This document shows, piece after piece, positions 43,835 to 52,309 of a stretch of 64,000 nt of DNA. The stretch's first letter is position 1, and each line of letters begins with the position of its first letter. The notes under the pieces are model-generated. The model was not told the origin of the DNA and made no database searches. It saw nothing but the letters and a program-made list of their open reading frames with translations. Origin of the DNA: Trebonia sp963774945 (GTDB lineage: Bacteria; Actinomycetota; Actinomycetes; Streptosporangiales; Streptosporangiaceae); contig CAVZHA010000002.1 of the NCBI GenBank assembly GCA_963774945.1, forward strand, positions 437,180 through 501,179, given 5' to 3'. Both the position numbers and the translations under genes were made by a program.

Positions 43835-45030
43835 CTCCCGCCGACGGCCGGCTTGCGAGCGGACCCTCGGCCGGCCCCAGGCCGGAGCATGCCGCCCAGC
43901 GTCGCCAGGCAGGCGACGCCGAGCAGCAGGTAAGGGACGGCGTCGGAGGTGGCCTCGGCGAGCGCGCCGCTGGCCGAGGACGCGATGGCCTGCCCGCCTG
44001 CCCAGGTGAGGTTCGTGAGCGCGAACGCGATGCCGTGGTTGAGCTTCTGGTCCTGCGCGCTATCACCGACCATGGCGGCGGCCGGGGTGTAAAGCGAGCC
44101 GAAGAACGGCGTCCCGAGCACGAGGACCGCGGCCAGCCACGCGACGCCGCCCGGCAGCCACACCAGGACGCTGAACAGCGCGCCTGCGGTCAGCCCGATC
44201 AGCACCGGCCGCCTGGTGCCGTAGCGGTCGCTGAACCTGCCCGCCAGCGGCGACACGCAGGACTCGATCACCGCCCCGCCCAGGAAGATGGCCGCTATCA
44301 CCGTGCTGCTAGCGCCCAGCCGGGACAGCCGCAGCGGCGCCAGCACGTCGACTACGCCGAAGGCGATGCCCGCCAGCGCCATCAGCCACATGCCGTTGGC
44401 CAGCCGGGGATCGCGCAGCGCGCGCAGGACCTCGCGCGGTGCCGGAGATCCAGCCGCCGCCGCCGGCGGCGGCACCGCGAACGCGGCCACCATCAGCGCC
44501 GCTCCCGCCACGGAGGCGGCCGAGAACGCGGGCCCGGTGCCCACCTGGGTGGCCACCCAGCCGACGACCGGGCCGAGCAGCGCCCCCACCACCGCCGCGC
44601 CGAACGCGGTGCCGAGCAGCTGACCGCGCTTCTCGTCCGGGGCGCGGGCGGACAGCCAGGCCAGGCCCGCCGCCCAGGTGCAGGCGCCGCCCAGCCCCTG
44701 GACGAAACGGGCGGCGTCAAGTACCGCCGCAGTCTGCGTCCACCCGAAGGCCAGCGTCGCCGCGCTCATCAGCCCGAGCCCCAGCAGCACAACCCGGCGC
44801 TCGCCGAGCCGGGCGACCAGCACCCCGCCTGGCAGCGACCCCACTAGCGTCCCGGCCGGATAGCACGCGACCAGCAGGCCGGCGCCGGCCTTGGACAGCC
44901 CCGCTTCGCGGGTGTAATGCGGCAGCAGCGGCGTGAGCGCGGTGAAGAAGACCGTGTCGACCAGCACTAGGGCGCACACGAAGGCCAGCAGACCGGCCAT
45001 CGAGGGAACATGTGAACGGTTCCCTGGCAT
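43810..45030 (-). CDS. MFS transporter
   Basis: 406 residues, 12 hydrophobic segments. The N-half motif A region is GGVLVARLGERRVVLLGLGL, and the repeated motif in the second half is LAGRFSDRYGTRRPVLIGL. It looks like a drug/metabolite exporter of the DHA1 type. The stop lies inside the convergent lipoprotein gene. Upstream on the same strand is the fluoride operon, but an 87-bp gap suggests separate expression. Confidence 0.9.
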   Translation of the reverse strand: MPGNRSHVPSMAGLLAFVCALVLVDTVFFTALTPLLPHYTREAGLSKAGAGLLVACYPAGTLVGSLPGGVLVARLGERRVVLLGLGLMSAATLAFGWTQTAAVLDAARFVQGLGGACTWAAGLAWLSARAPDEKRGQLLGTAFGAAVVGALLGPVVGWVATQVGTGPAFSAASVAGAALMVAAFAVPPPAAAAGSPAPREVLRALRDPRLANGMWLMALAGIAFGVVDVLAPLRLSRLGASSTVIAAIFLGGAVIESCVSPLAGRFSDRYGTRRPVLIGLTAGALFSVLVWLPGGVAWLAAVLVLGTPFFGSLYTPAAAMVGDSAQDQKLNHGIAFALTNLTWAGGQAIASSASGALAEATSDAVPYLLLGVACLATLGGMLRPGAGRGSARKPAVGGSQVPGGKA

Positions 45031-45117
45031 GACAAGAGCCTATGTCCGCTGTGCAGGGTGATCCAAGCGGGGGGCGGGACTACCCATGTGGCGGATGCCC
45101 GAACCGCTGCCCGACGT

Positions 45118-46218
45118 TCAGGCCGGCATCTCGGCGCCGGCCGTCGGCCACGCGGCCAGCAGGCTTTCCGCCGTCACGAGGCCGTGCTCGGCGGTCAGCG
45201 GGTCGATCGCGTCGAATGCGGCCGAGATCTGCTCAGGGCCGGCGATCACCGTCGTCACCACCGGGACGTGCCGGGCCTGCCGGGGGAACCGGTCCCCATG
45301 CGGCGCGTGATCGCCGTGATAGCCCCAGATGCCGCGCACGCTGGTCGCCCCGTCAATTCCGGCCGAGCTGAGGCCACCGACGATGGCCCGGTGCACCGGC
45401 TGGCCATCGTGACGCGCCGCCTCTGAGGTGTAGATCGTCAATTTGACCTGCGCCGACATCCCGGCGTCGGGGTAGGCGTCGCCGGCGCCCGCGGCCAGTT
45501 GCGGACGGCTGACGAAGTGCCCGTCGCGCTTGCACAGGCGGACCCGCTCGATCGTCATCAGCGGGCGACGGAACATGCTGCCGAGCTCGGGGAGCAGCCG
45601 CGCCATCCGGTCGCCCGCCCCGACGGCGATCACCATGAGCGGAACGTCGGCGTCGCGGTGCAGGAACTGGGCGGGCCGCTGTCGGCCGTGGGCGACGCTG
45701 GCGCCGTCGACGCCGGACAAGACCGTGGCCCCGGCGATCCTGCGCCGGTACAGCAGCTCGCAGGCCGCTTCGAAGGCGGGGATCTGGTAAGCGCGATCGC
45801 CCTGACCGCAGTGCAGCGTCAGCCTGGTTGCCTCCCCGGGCTCCTCGCCCAGCCGGACCGGGCTTATCTCCCCCGACAGCAGGCGCGCCCGCTCCATCGC
45901 GACCAGCCGAGGCCGCGCCAGCCGGAGGGTTTCCTCGAGCAACGTCTCGATGTTCGGGCGAGTATCGATCGCGATCGCAGTCAGCGTGGGCTCCGACGCC
46001 TGCGAGAGCGATCGGCCGGCCCGCGACCCCCCGGAGCCCTCGATGCCTCGTAGCAGGATGCTGGCCATGGTCCGCCGCTTGGCGTAGAGGCCGATGAGGG
46101 CCTCGCCCGCAGGCACGCCCTGCGCCCGGCGGCGCTCGGTGAGATAGCTGGTCAGTACCGTGCACTCCTCGTCCACAGGCGCGCTCCGATCCAGGACATC
46201 GTCGTCTGGCTGCCGCAA
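45118..46218 (-). CDS. Triple DUF190 protein (PII-like), paralogue 2
   Basis: 366 residues, three DUF190 repeats: residues ~21-115 (LTSYLTERRRAQG, SILLRGIEG), ~130-235 (LTLHCGQGDRAYQIPAFEA, ATVLSGVDG, TIERVRLC) and ~255-355 (LTIYTSEAARHDGQPVHRAI, ATSVRGIWG). DUF190 is a PII-like ferredoxin fold usually seen as a single domain next to CrcB. Each repeat keeps the core R/G...GVDG-type loop. It is the last gene of the fluoride operon, 52 bp after its paralogue. Confidence 0.85.
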   Translation of the reverse strand: MRQPDDDVLDRSAPVDEECTVLTSYLTERRRAQGVPAGEALIGLYAKRRTMASILLRGIEGSGGSRAGRSLSQASEPTLTAIAIDTRPNIETLLEETLRLARPRLVAMERARLLSGEISPVRLGEEPGEATRLTLHCGQGDRAYQIPAFEAACELLYRRRIAGATVLSGVDGASVAHGRQRPAQFLHRDADVPLMVIAVGAGDRMARLLPELGSMFRRPLMTIERVRLCKRDGHFVSRPQLAAGAGDAYPDAGMSAQVKLTIYTSEAARHDGQPVHRAIVGGLSSAGIDGATSVRGIWGYHGDHAPHGDRFPRQARHVPVVTTVIAGPEQISAAFDAIDPLTAEHGLVTAESLLAAWPTAGAEMPA

Positions 46219-46270
46219 GATTACGTCGGCAGACCGCCGTCGACTAGTCCCGCCTGGACGCCCTGGTTCG

Positions 46271-47350
46271 TCAGGAGACGGGCAGTCCCGCCGTCGCGTG
46301 CCCGGTGCCGACCGGGCGAACGGCCGGGACGGTCTCGCAGGTGACGAGGCCGTGCTCCGCGGTGAGGTCGTCGATGAGATCGAACGCGGTCTGCGTGCGC
46401 TGCGGCGTGTCGATCACGATCGTCACCGCCGGGACGTGCCTGCCCAGCTGGAGCAGGCGGTCGCCGTGCGGCGCGTGATCGCCGTGGAAACCCCACATGC
46501 CCCGCTGCGTCGTGGCGCCGCTGATTCCGGCCGAGCGGAGCCGGCGGACGATGGCGCGGTGAATTGGCTGGCCGTCGTGGAGGGCTGCCTCCGACGTGTA
46601 GACCATGAGCTTCTGCGCCAGCGGCAGGCGGGTCTGGCCGGCCAGCGGCAGCGCCTCATGCACCGAGGGGGGGCGGCCGAGCAGTTCGCCGTCCCGCTTG
46701 CAGATGCGGACGCGCTCCAGCGTCAGCAGCGGCCGCCGGAGCAGGCCCCCGAGCTCGGGCAGCACCTGGGCGATCCGGCGCCCGGAGCCCACCGCGATGA
46801 CCATCATCGGCGTGGCGGCGTTGCGGCTGAAGAAGGCCGCCCGCTCGCGCTGGCCGTGCGCGGTACCGTCCACGCCGAGCAGCGCGGTGGCGCCCGCGAC
46901 GCCCCGCCGGTGCAGCAGGTCGCAAATGGCCACGAAGGCGGGGACGCGGTACACCCGTTCCTGGCGGCCGACGTAGACGGTCAGCTTGGTCTCCTCGTCC
47001 GGTGCCGAGCTCGGCGCGGCCGCCTCGATGTCGTCGGCCAGCAGCCGTGCCCGCTCCAGCGTGACAAGACCGCTGCGGAGCAGGCCCGAGGTCGACTCGA
47101 GCAGAGCTTCGATCCTGGGTCGGGTATCCACCGCGACCGCGATCAGCGGCAGGTCGTGCGACATAGTCTCGGACCGGTCGGTGCGCAGGTGCTGTCTGGC
47201 GCCGAAGCCCTCGACGCCGCGCAGCAGAATGCTCGTCGCGACTTCCCGCTTTCCGTACAGGTCGAGCAGCGCATCGGCGGCGAAGCCGTTGTCGGCGGTC
47301 CGCTGGCGCTCGCCGAAATAGCTGGTGAGCTTCAGCGCGTCCGCGTTCAC
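46271..47350 (-). CDS. Triple DUF190 protein (PII-like), paralogue 1
   Basis: 359 residues with the same three-repeat plan: LKLTSYFGERQRT...SILLRGVEGFG, then TKLTVYVGRQERVYRVPAFV...ATALLGVDG...TLERVRIC, then QKLMVYTSEAALHDGQPIHR...ATTQRGMWG. The GTG start overlaps the stop of the second crcB gene (GTGA), so it is translated with the channel. The strong similarity of the third repeats of both paralogues shows that the triplication predates the gene duplication. Confidence 0.87.
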   Translation of the reverse strand: MNADALKLTSYFGERQRTADNGFAADALLDLYGKREVATSILLRGVEGFGARQHLRTDRSETMSHDLPLIAVAVDTRPRIEALLESTSGLLRSGLVTLERARLLADDIEAAAPSSAPDEETKLTVYVGRQERVYRVPAFVAICDLLHRRGVAGATALLGVDGTAHGQRERAAFFSRNAATPMMVIAVGSGRRIAQVLPELGGLLRRPLLTLERVRICKRDGELLGRPPSVHEALPLAGQTRLPLAQKLMVYTSEAALHDGQPIHRAIVRRLRSAGISGATTQRGMWGFHGDHAPHGDRLLQLGRHVPAVTIVIDTPQRTQTAFDLIDDLTAEHGLVTCETVPAVRPVGTGHATAGLPVS

Positions 47351-47712
47351 AGGTGCAGCCCGATCGTCCGTCCGAGCGCGGCCGCCGCGATGCCGAGCGC
47401 CAGGCTGACGACGATGTTGAGCACCGCCTTGCGGTACTGCCGCTCCTCGGTGAGCCGCTGCGTCTCCAGCATCCAGGTCGAGAAGGTGGTGTACGAGCCG
47501 ACCGCCGCGGTCCCGAGCAGCAGGTACTGGGAGGAGCTGAGCGCCAGCCCGCTCAGCAGCCCCAGGACCACCGCGCCGGACACGTTGATCACCATCGTGC
47601 CGAGCGGGAAGTCCCGCCCGGCCACGGCCGAGACGACTCCGTCGAGGTAGAAGCGCAGCAGCGACCCGGCGCCGCCGGTCACCACCACCAAGGTCCAGAC
47701 CAGGATGCTCAT
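47347..47712 (-). CDS. crcB: Fluoride ion channel CrcB (second subunit gene)
   Basis: 121 residues, four membrane segments. The family motifs are GGAGSLLRFYLDG near the N-terminus, VINVSGAVVLGLLSG with the conserved Asn/Gly, and GSYTTFSTWMLET, the TTFST motif of Fluc channels. CrcB/Fluc exports F- as a dual-topology or paired dimer. Its ATG overlaps the stop of the first crcB gene, and its stop overlaps the start of the DUF190 gene. Confidence 0.93.
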   Translation of the reverse strand: MSILVWTLVVVTGGAGSLLRFYLDGVVSAVAGRDFPLGTMVINVSGAVVLGLLSGLALSSSQYLLLGTAAVGSYTTFSTWMLETQRLTEERQYRKAVLNIVVSLALGIAAAALGRTIGLHL

Positions 47713-48206
47713 CGGACCCGCACCCGCACCCTTCTGACCATGGCGGTCGACAGCTGGATGGCCGCGTACCCGGCCGCGACCGATGCCGCCGTGTACCCGA
47801 CGGCGAGGCCCCACGCGTGCGCGTCGAGCATCTTCACGATCTCCAGTTGCATGGTGGAGAAGGTGGAGAGCCCGCCGCATAGCCCGGTGCCGAGCAACGG
47901 CCGCCGATAAGACGACAGCGGCAGCCGCTCCTGCAGCCGGGTGACGAAGTAGCCGAGCAGGAACGCCGCCACGATGTTGACCGCGAACGTCGGCCATGGC
48001 CAGGCGGCGGCGGAATGCGGGAACGCCTCGGCCAGCGCCGCCCGCGCCAGAGTGCCGAGCGCGCCGCCGGCGAAGACCGCCGCCACCTCGCGCCGGTCCG
48101 GTCTGGGCAGCGCGGCGCGAGGCCGGCGCCGCGCAGGCAAATCGCTGTTCGCATCGGGGGCGCCAGAAGCGCTCGGTTCGGTCAGGTGGGCTGCAGGCTC
48201 TGGCAC
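47709..48206 (-). CDS. crcB: Fluoride ion channel CrcB (first subunit gene)
   Basis: About 165 residues from GTG 48206, with GAGGAG nine bases upstream. A longer frame starts at ATG 48248 but that codon lies in the 3' strand of the riboswitch candidate and has no ribosome-binding site. Arg/Pro-rich head, then GGALGTLARAALAEAF, VNIVAAFLLGYFVTRL and GLCGGLSTFSTMQLE, the CrcB core. Paired with the second crcB, it likely forms a heterodimeric Fluc channel. The gene opens a four-gene operon with every junction overlapping or close. Confidence 0.9.
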   Translation of the reverse strand: MPEPAAHLTEPSASGAPDANSDLPARRRPRAALPRPDRREVAAVFAGGALGTLARAALAEAFPHSAAAWPWPTFAVNIVAAFLLGYFVTRLQERLPLSSYRRPLLGTGLCGGLSTFSTMQLEIVKMLDAHAWGLAVGYTAASVAAGYAAIQLSTAMVRRVRVRVR

Positions 48207-48236
48207 GCGGGAGCACTCCTCGGGCTCATGATCGGA

Positions 48237-48300
48237 GCTAGAAGCCATCAGCCGCGAATAGCAGCGGTTCGGGAAAGCCGGCGCCTCCACCCCAGGGCGT
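48237..48300 (-). promoter_or_regulatory. Candidate fluoride (crcB) riboswitch
   Basis: Read on the minus strand, GGTGGAGGCGCC is followed by CGAACCGC, a short hairpin CCGC...GCGG, and GGCTGATGGCTTCTAGC. The order matches the crcB RNA motif: P1 5' strand (GAGGC) pairing with GCTTC, an AACxGC joining/pseudoknot strand, P3, then the near-invariant CTGATG. It directly precedes the crcB-crcB-DUF190-DUF190 operon, exactly where a fluoride sensor is expected. The 3' end overlaps a possible upstream start, and a GGAG/CTCC hairpin over the ribosome-binding site of GTG 48206 may be the expression platform. Confidence 0.75.
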
Positions 48301-48306
48301 CATCTG

Positions 48307-48726
48307 GTCGCACCACGATTTTAGCGGCGCTAGGCGATCAACCGGTACACGGGTCGACGTCGAGGGCCCGGGAGAACCCGCGATCGCGAGAGGGTGGCGT
48401 GGCTCTGGTCATCGCCTTCAATTACGATCACCCATATCCAAGATCATCTATTTATTATGCAAGGCGATTCAATTTCGAAATCGGGCGGGAGAACGCCGAG
48501 TCCGCATGGTTCGTCGGCGGATTGAGCGGTTGATGTGACGGTTAGCGTTTTACGCCACTTTCAGTTTCCCTCCGAGGTCTCCCAAACTTCTGAGCTTCCT
48601 GTTAACGTTCGCGATATGTGTCGCCGGCCGGACGCGGGGTGTTACACGCGGTCCGACGGCGACCTTCGGGTCCAGGCGGCGGAACCGCCTGATTGTTCAG
48701 TAATTTCACAGTGAGGCTAGGTTGGC
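48307..48726. promoter_or_regulatory. Intergenic region upstream of the large peptidase
   Basis: About 420 bp between the fluoride operon and the peptidase gene. The patch 48410-48490 is AT-rich (ATCTATTTATTATGCAAGG), and the segment 48600-48720 leads into the peptidase. No gene was seen. Promoters for both directions must lie here. Confidence 0.5.
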
Positions 48727-51700
48727 ATGCACGAACGCATGGCAAGGCACCTGCCGAAGGCATTCGCCCGACGCAAAGTATGGACAGCCGCGATTGCCGT
48801 AACCGCCGTCCCGGCGCTGGCAATCGTCCCGGCGGCCGCGGCCGGGGCGGCCACGACCGCTCCGGTCGCGGCGTCAAGCTCGTCGACCGCGCCGATGACC
48901 TCGGCACTCGCGGCGCAGCTGTCGCAGAACGTCAACAAGAGCGTCATCGTGATCCTGAAGAGCCAGCTGGCGCAGCACGCCGTCGGCAGCGCGGCCGAGT
49001 CGCAGCGCGGTAAGGCCATCCTGGCCGACCAGAAGCCGCTGATGACCGAGCTCGGCCAGGTTCACGCCAGCCACGTCCGGCAGTTCCGGACGGTCAACTC
49101 GCTCGCCGCCACCGTCTCGGCCGGCGAGGAGGCGAGGCTCAAGGCGGACCCGGCCGTCGCCCAGGTCATCCCCAACTCCATCGTCAATGTGAGCCTCGGC
49201 GGGCCGGACTCCGCGACCGCCCCCGCGACGACGGGCAAGTCAGCCGCGTCGGTTAAGGCCTCGGCCGCGACCCCGACCCCGAACGTGATCCCGGGCGCGT
49301 GCAGCACCAAGCCGCAGCTGGCGCCGGAGGGACTGCCGCTGACCCAGACCGCCTCCGACAACCCGGGCGCGCCGACGGCGGCGTCGCTCGGCATCACCGG
49401 CGCGGGGGTGAAGGTCGGCTGGATCGCGGACGGCCTCGACCCGAACAACGAGAACTTCATCCGGTCCAACGGGACGTCGGTCTTTGACCCCGCCACCGGC
49501 GGCGACTACCAGGACTTCACCGGCCTCGGGCCGGCCGCCCCGACCGGCGGCGACGAGGCGTTCCTGGACGCGAACGCGATCGCGGGCCAGGGCCTGGTCA
49601 CCTACAACGTGAACGGCTTCTCCGCCCAGTCCTACCCGACCCCGTGCAACATCAAGATCCAGGGCACCGCGCCGGGCGCCAGCCTGGTCGGGCTGGACGT
49701 GTTCCAGGAGGACTCGGCCAGCGGCGTGTTCACCACCGAGTCGAACTTCCTGCAGGCGATCGACTACGCGGTGCAGACCGACCACGTGAACGTGCTAAAC
49801 GAGTCGTTCGGCGCCAACCAGCTGCCGGACGTCGGCGCGCTCGACGCCACCACGCAGTTCGACGACGCCGCGGTGGCCGCGGGCGTGACCGTCGTGACCT
49901 CCACCGGTGACGCGGGCTCGCAGAACACCACCGGCTCGCCGGCGACCGACCCGAACCTCATCTCGGTCGGCGCGTCCACCCAGTTCCAGATGTACGAGCA
50001 GACCAACTACGCCCTCGCGCGCGACTTCTCGACCACCGGCTGGCTGAGCGACAACATCAGCTCGCTGAGCTCGGGCGGTTTCAACGAGCAGGGCGGCACG
50101 GTCGACCTGGTCGCCCCCGGCGACCTCAGCTTCGCCTCGTGCAGCACCGACACGGCGATGTACGACGAGTGCACCAACTTCCAGGGCCAGCCGTCCGACA
50201 TCGAGGAGTCCGGCGGCACCAGCGAGTCGTCGCCGTTCGTGGCCGGCATCGCGGCCGACGTCATCCAGGCCTACCGCAAGACCCACCACGGCGCCACCCC
50301 GACGCCCGCGCTGGTCAAGCAGATCCTGGTCAGCACCGCGACCGACCTCGGCGAGCCTGCCACCGAGCAGGGCGCCGGCCTGGTCGACGCGTACAAGGCG
50401 GTCGAGCTGGCCGAGTCGATCAAGACCCCCGACGGCTCGCCCGCCCCGGTCGGCGAGACCATTAAGACGTCGGTCAGCCAGCTCAACGCGGTCGGCCAGC
50501 CCGGCACCGCGAAGATCTGGCCGGTGACGGTCACCAACACCAGCGCAGGCACCCAGACCGTGCGCCTGACCGGCCGCGGCCTCGGCGCCCTGCAGAACAC
50601 GCAGTCGGGAACGGTCACGCTCAACGACGCCACCAGCCCGCAGGTCGCGAACTACCAGGGCCTGCCGAACAACTACGGCGTCTTCCACTTCACCGTCCGG
50701 CCGGGCCAGGACCGGCTGTTCGCCGAGCTCGCGTACACCTCGGGCGACCTCAGCAGCCTCAACTCGCGGGTCCGGATGATCCTGATCGACCCGACCGGCA
50801 AGCTCGCGGCCCACTCGCTGCCCCAGGGCGACGGCAACTACGGCAGCGTCGACGTCAGGTACCCGGCCGCCGGGACCTGGACCGGCGTCATCTTCGGCGA
50901 CACCAAGGCCGACGACGGCACCAACGGCCCCGTCCCCTGGCAGGTGTCGACGCAGACGTTCACGCCGTTCGGCGCGGTCTTCCCGTCCACCCTGACCCTG
51001 CACCCGGGTCAGAGCGGCACCGCCTGGGTGGCCGCCAGGACCCCGTCCGCGCCGGGTGACGCGGCGGGCTCCATCGTGATTTCCGCCAGCGGATCGAGCC
51101 AGGCCACCTCCATCCCGGTGACGCTGCGGAGCAAGGTCGACCCGGCTCGCGGCGGCGCGTTCTCCGGCGTGCTGACCGGCGGCAACGGTCGGGCGCCAGG
51201 CGAGGGCCAGGAGGAATACTACGAGTTCAACGTGCCCAGGGGCGTGAGCGACATCGCCGCCAGCGTCAAGCTCGCGAACGACGCGGGCGACCCGATCGGC
51301 TCGTACCTCGTCGCCCCCGACGGTGAGGCCGTCGGCTACGGCCAGAACCAGGACCCGCTGACCGGGAACGCGAGCACCGGGGAGACCGCGTACACGGTCG
51401 ACCCGACGCCCGGCACCTGGACCCTGGTGGTGGCCTTCACCGAGCCGGTCGAGGGCAACGAGCTGGCCGACCCGTACACCGGGTCGATCACGTTCAACGC
51501 GACCAGGGCCAGCGCGGCCGGCCTGCCCGACAGCGCCCACACCACGCTGGCGGCGGGCAAGCCGGTCACGATCCCGGTGACGGTGACCAACAACGGGCCG
51601 GAGCCGGAGGACTTCTTCATCGACCCGCGGCTGGACACCGACACCTCGCTCACGCTGGCGCCGCTGACGGCAAGCACCATCCCGTTGCCGCCGACCAACG

Positions 51701-52242
51701 AGCCGGAGTGGCTCGTGCCGACCGAGACGTCCGGCATCCAGGTGTCGCAGACGTCTTCGCTCCCGGCGATGTTCGACTTCGGCCCGTTCGCGGGCGACCC
51801 GGACACCGCGAGCACCAGCGGGACGCCGGGCGAGCTCTGCGGGGATACTGCGACCGGGTCCGTCAGCCCGTCCGGCGGCACCGTGTCGCAAGGCGGCTGG
51901 TTCGCCCTGCCGAGCGAGTGCGGTCCCTACCCCGGGCCCGCCCCGGCCGGGACCGCGACCGTCACCGCGACGGTCACCACCAGGGCGTTCGACCCGGCGG
52001 TGACCTCCGTCACCGGCGACCTGTGGGCGACCGCGGGCACCGGGACGTTCACCAACAGCGCGGTCGTCATCGGGCCCGGCCAGTCGGCCATCATCGACGT
52101 GACGATCACGCCGTCGGCGGCCGCGGGCACCGTGGTCAGGGGCACGCTGTTCGTGGATGACGAGCTGGCGGCGATCCCGCCGTACGGCCAGATCTCCGGC
52201 GACGAGCTCAGCGCGCTGCCCTACGAGTACAAGGTCGGCTAG
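48727..52242 (+). CDS. Secreted S8/S53-like (clan SB) serine peptidase, 1171 residues
   Basis: Signal peptide at residues ~1-42, then an inhibitor-like propeptide (SVIVILKSQL to AQVIPNSIV). The catalytic domain covers ~215-565. Asp235 (GWIADGLD) and Ser499 (SGGTSESSPF) are clear. No subtilisin-type HGTxVA is present; instead E277 and D281 (GDEAFLDANAIA) form the ExxxD pattern of sedolisins, and D395 lies in STGDAGS, where sedolisins carry an oxyanion Asp. The remaining ~600 residues contain beta-rich domains (PPC-like, Fn3/Ig-like) and end without an LPxTG or membrane anchor, so it is probably released. Confidence 0.88.
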   Translation: MHERMARHLPKAFARRKVWTAAIAVTAVPALAIVPAAAAGAATTAPVAASSSSTAPMTSALAAQLSQNVNKSVIVILKSQLAQHAVGSAAESQRGKAILADQKPLMTELGQVHASHVRQFRTVNSLAATVSAGEEARLKADPAVAQVIPNSIVNVSLGGPDSATAPATTGKSAASVKASAATPTPNVIPGACSTKPQLAPEGLPLTQTASDNPGAPTAASLGITGAGVKVGWIADGLDPNNENFIRSNGTSVFDPATGGDYQDFTGLGPAAPTGGDEAFLDANAIAGQGLVTYNVNGFSAQSYPTPCNIKIQGTAPGASLVGLDVFQEDSASGVFTTESNFLQAIDYAVQTDHVNVLNESFGANQLPDVGALDATTQFDDAAVAAGVTVVTSTGDAGSQNTTGSPATDPNLISVGASTQFQMYEQTNYALARDFSTTGWLSDNISSLSSGGFNEQGGTVDLVAPGDLSFASCSTDTAMYDECTNFQGQPSDIEESGGTSESSPFVAGIAADVIQAYRKTHHGATPTPALVKQILVSTATDLGEPATEQGAGLVDAYKAVELAESIKTPDGSPAPVGETIKTSVSQLNAVGQPGTAKIWPVTVTNTSAGTQTVRLTGRGLGALQNTQSGTVTLNDATSPQVANYQGLPNNYGVFHFTVRPGQDRLFAELAYTSGDLSSLNSRVRMILIDPTGKLAAHSLPQGDGNYGSVDVRYPAAGTWTGVIFGDTKADDGTNGPVPWQVSTQTFTPFGAVFPSTLTLHPGQSGTAWVAARTPSAPGDAAGSIVISASGSSQATSIPVTLRSKVDPARGGAFSGVLTGGNGRAPGEGQEEYYEFNVPRGVSDIAASVKLANDAGDPIGSYLVAPDGEAVGYGQNQDPLTGNASTGETAYTVDPTPGTWTLVVAFTEPVEGNELADPYTGSITFNATRASAAGLPDSAHTTLAAGKPVTIPVTVTNNGPEPEDFFIDPRLDTDTSLTLAPLTASTIPLPPTNEPEWLVPTETSGIQVSQTSSLPAMFDFGPFAGDPDTASTSGTPGELCGDTATGSVSPSGGTVSQGGWFALPSECGPYPGPAPAGTATVTATVTTRAFDPAVTSVTGDLWATAGTGTFTNSAVVIGPGQSAIIDVTITPSAAAGTVVRGTLFVDDELAAIPPYGQISGDELSALPYEYKVG

Positions 52243-52309
52243 CCTCCGCTTCCGACCAGCCGCAGGCCGCTCCCAGCCCGGGGGCGGCCTGCGGTGTCTC
52301 CGGCGCGAG

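Noticed and set aside
48206..48290. CrcB start at ATG 48248 or 48290
   Set aside because: Both lie in or above the riboswitch candidate and lack a ribosome-binding site; GTG 48206 has GAGGAG at good spacing.
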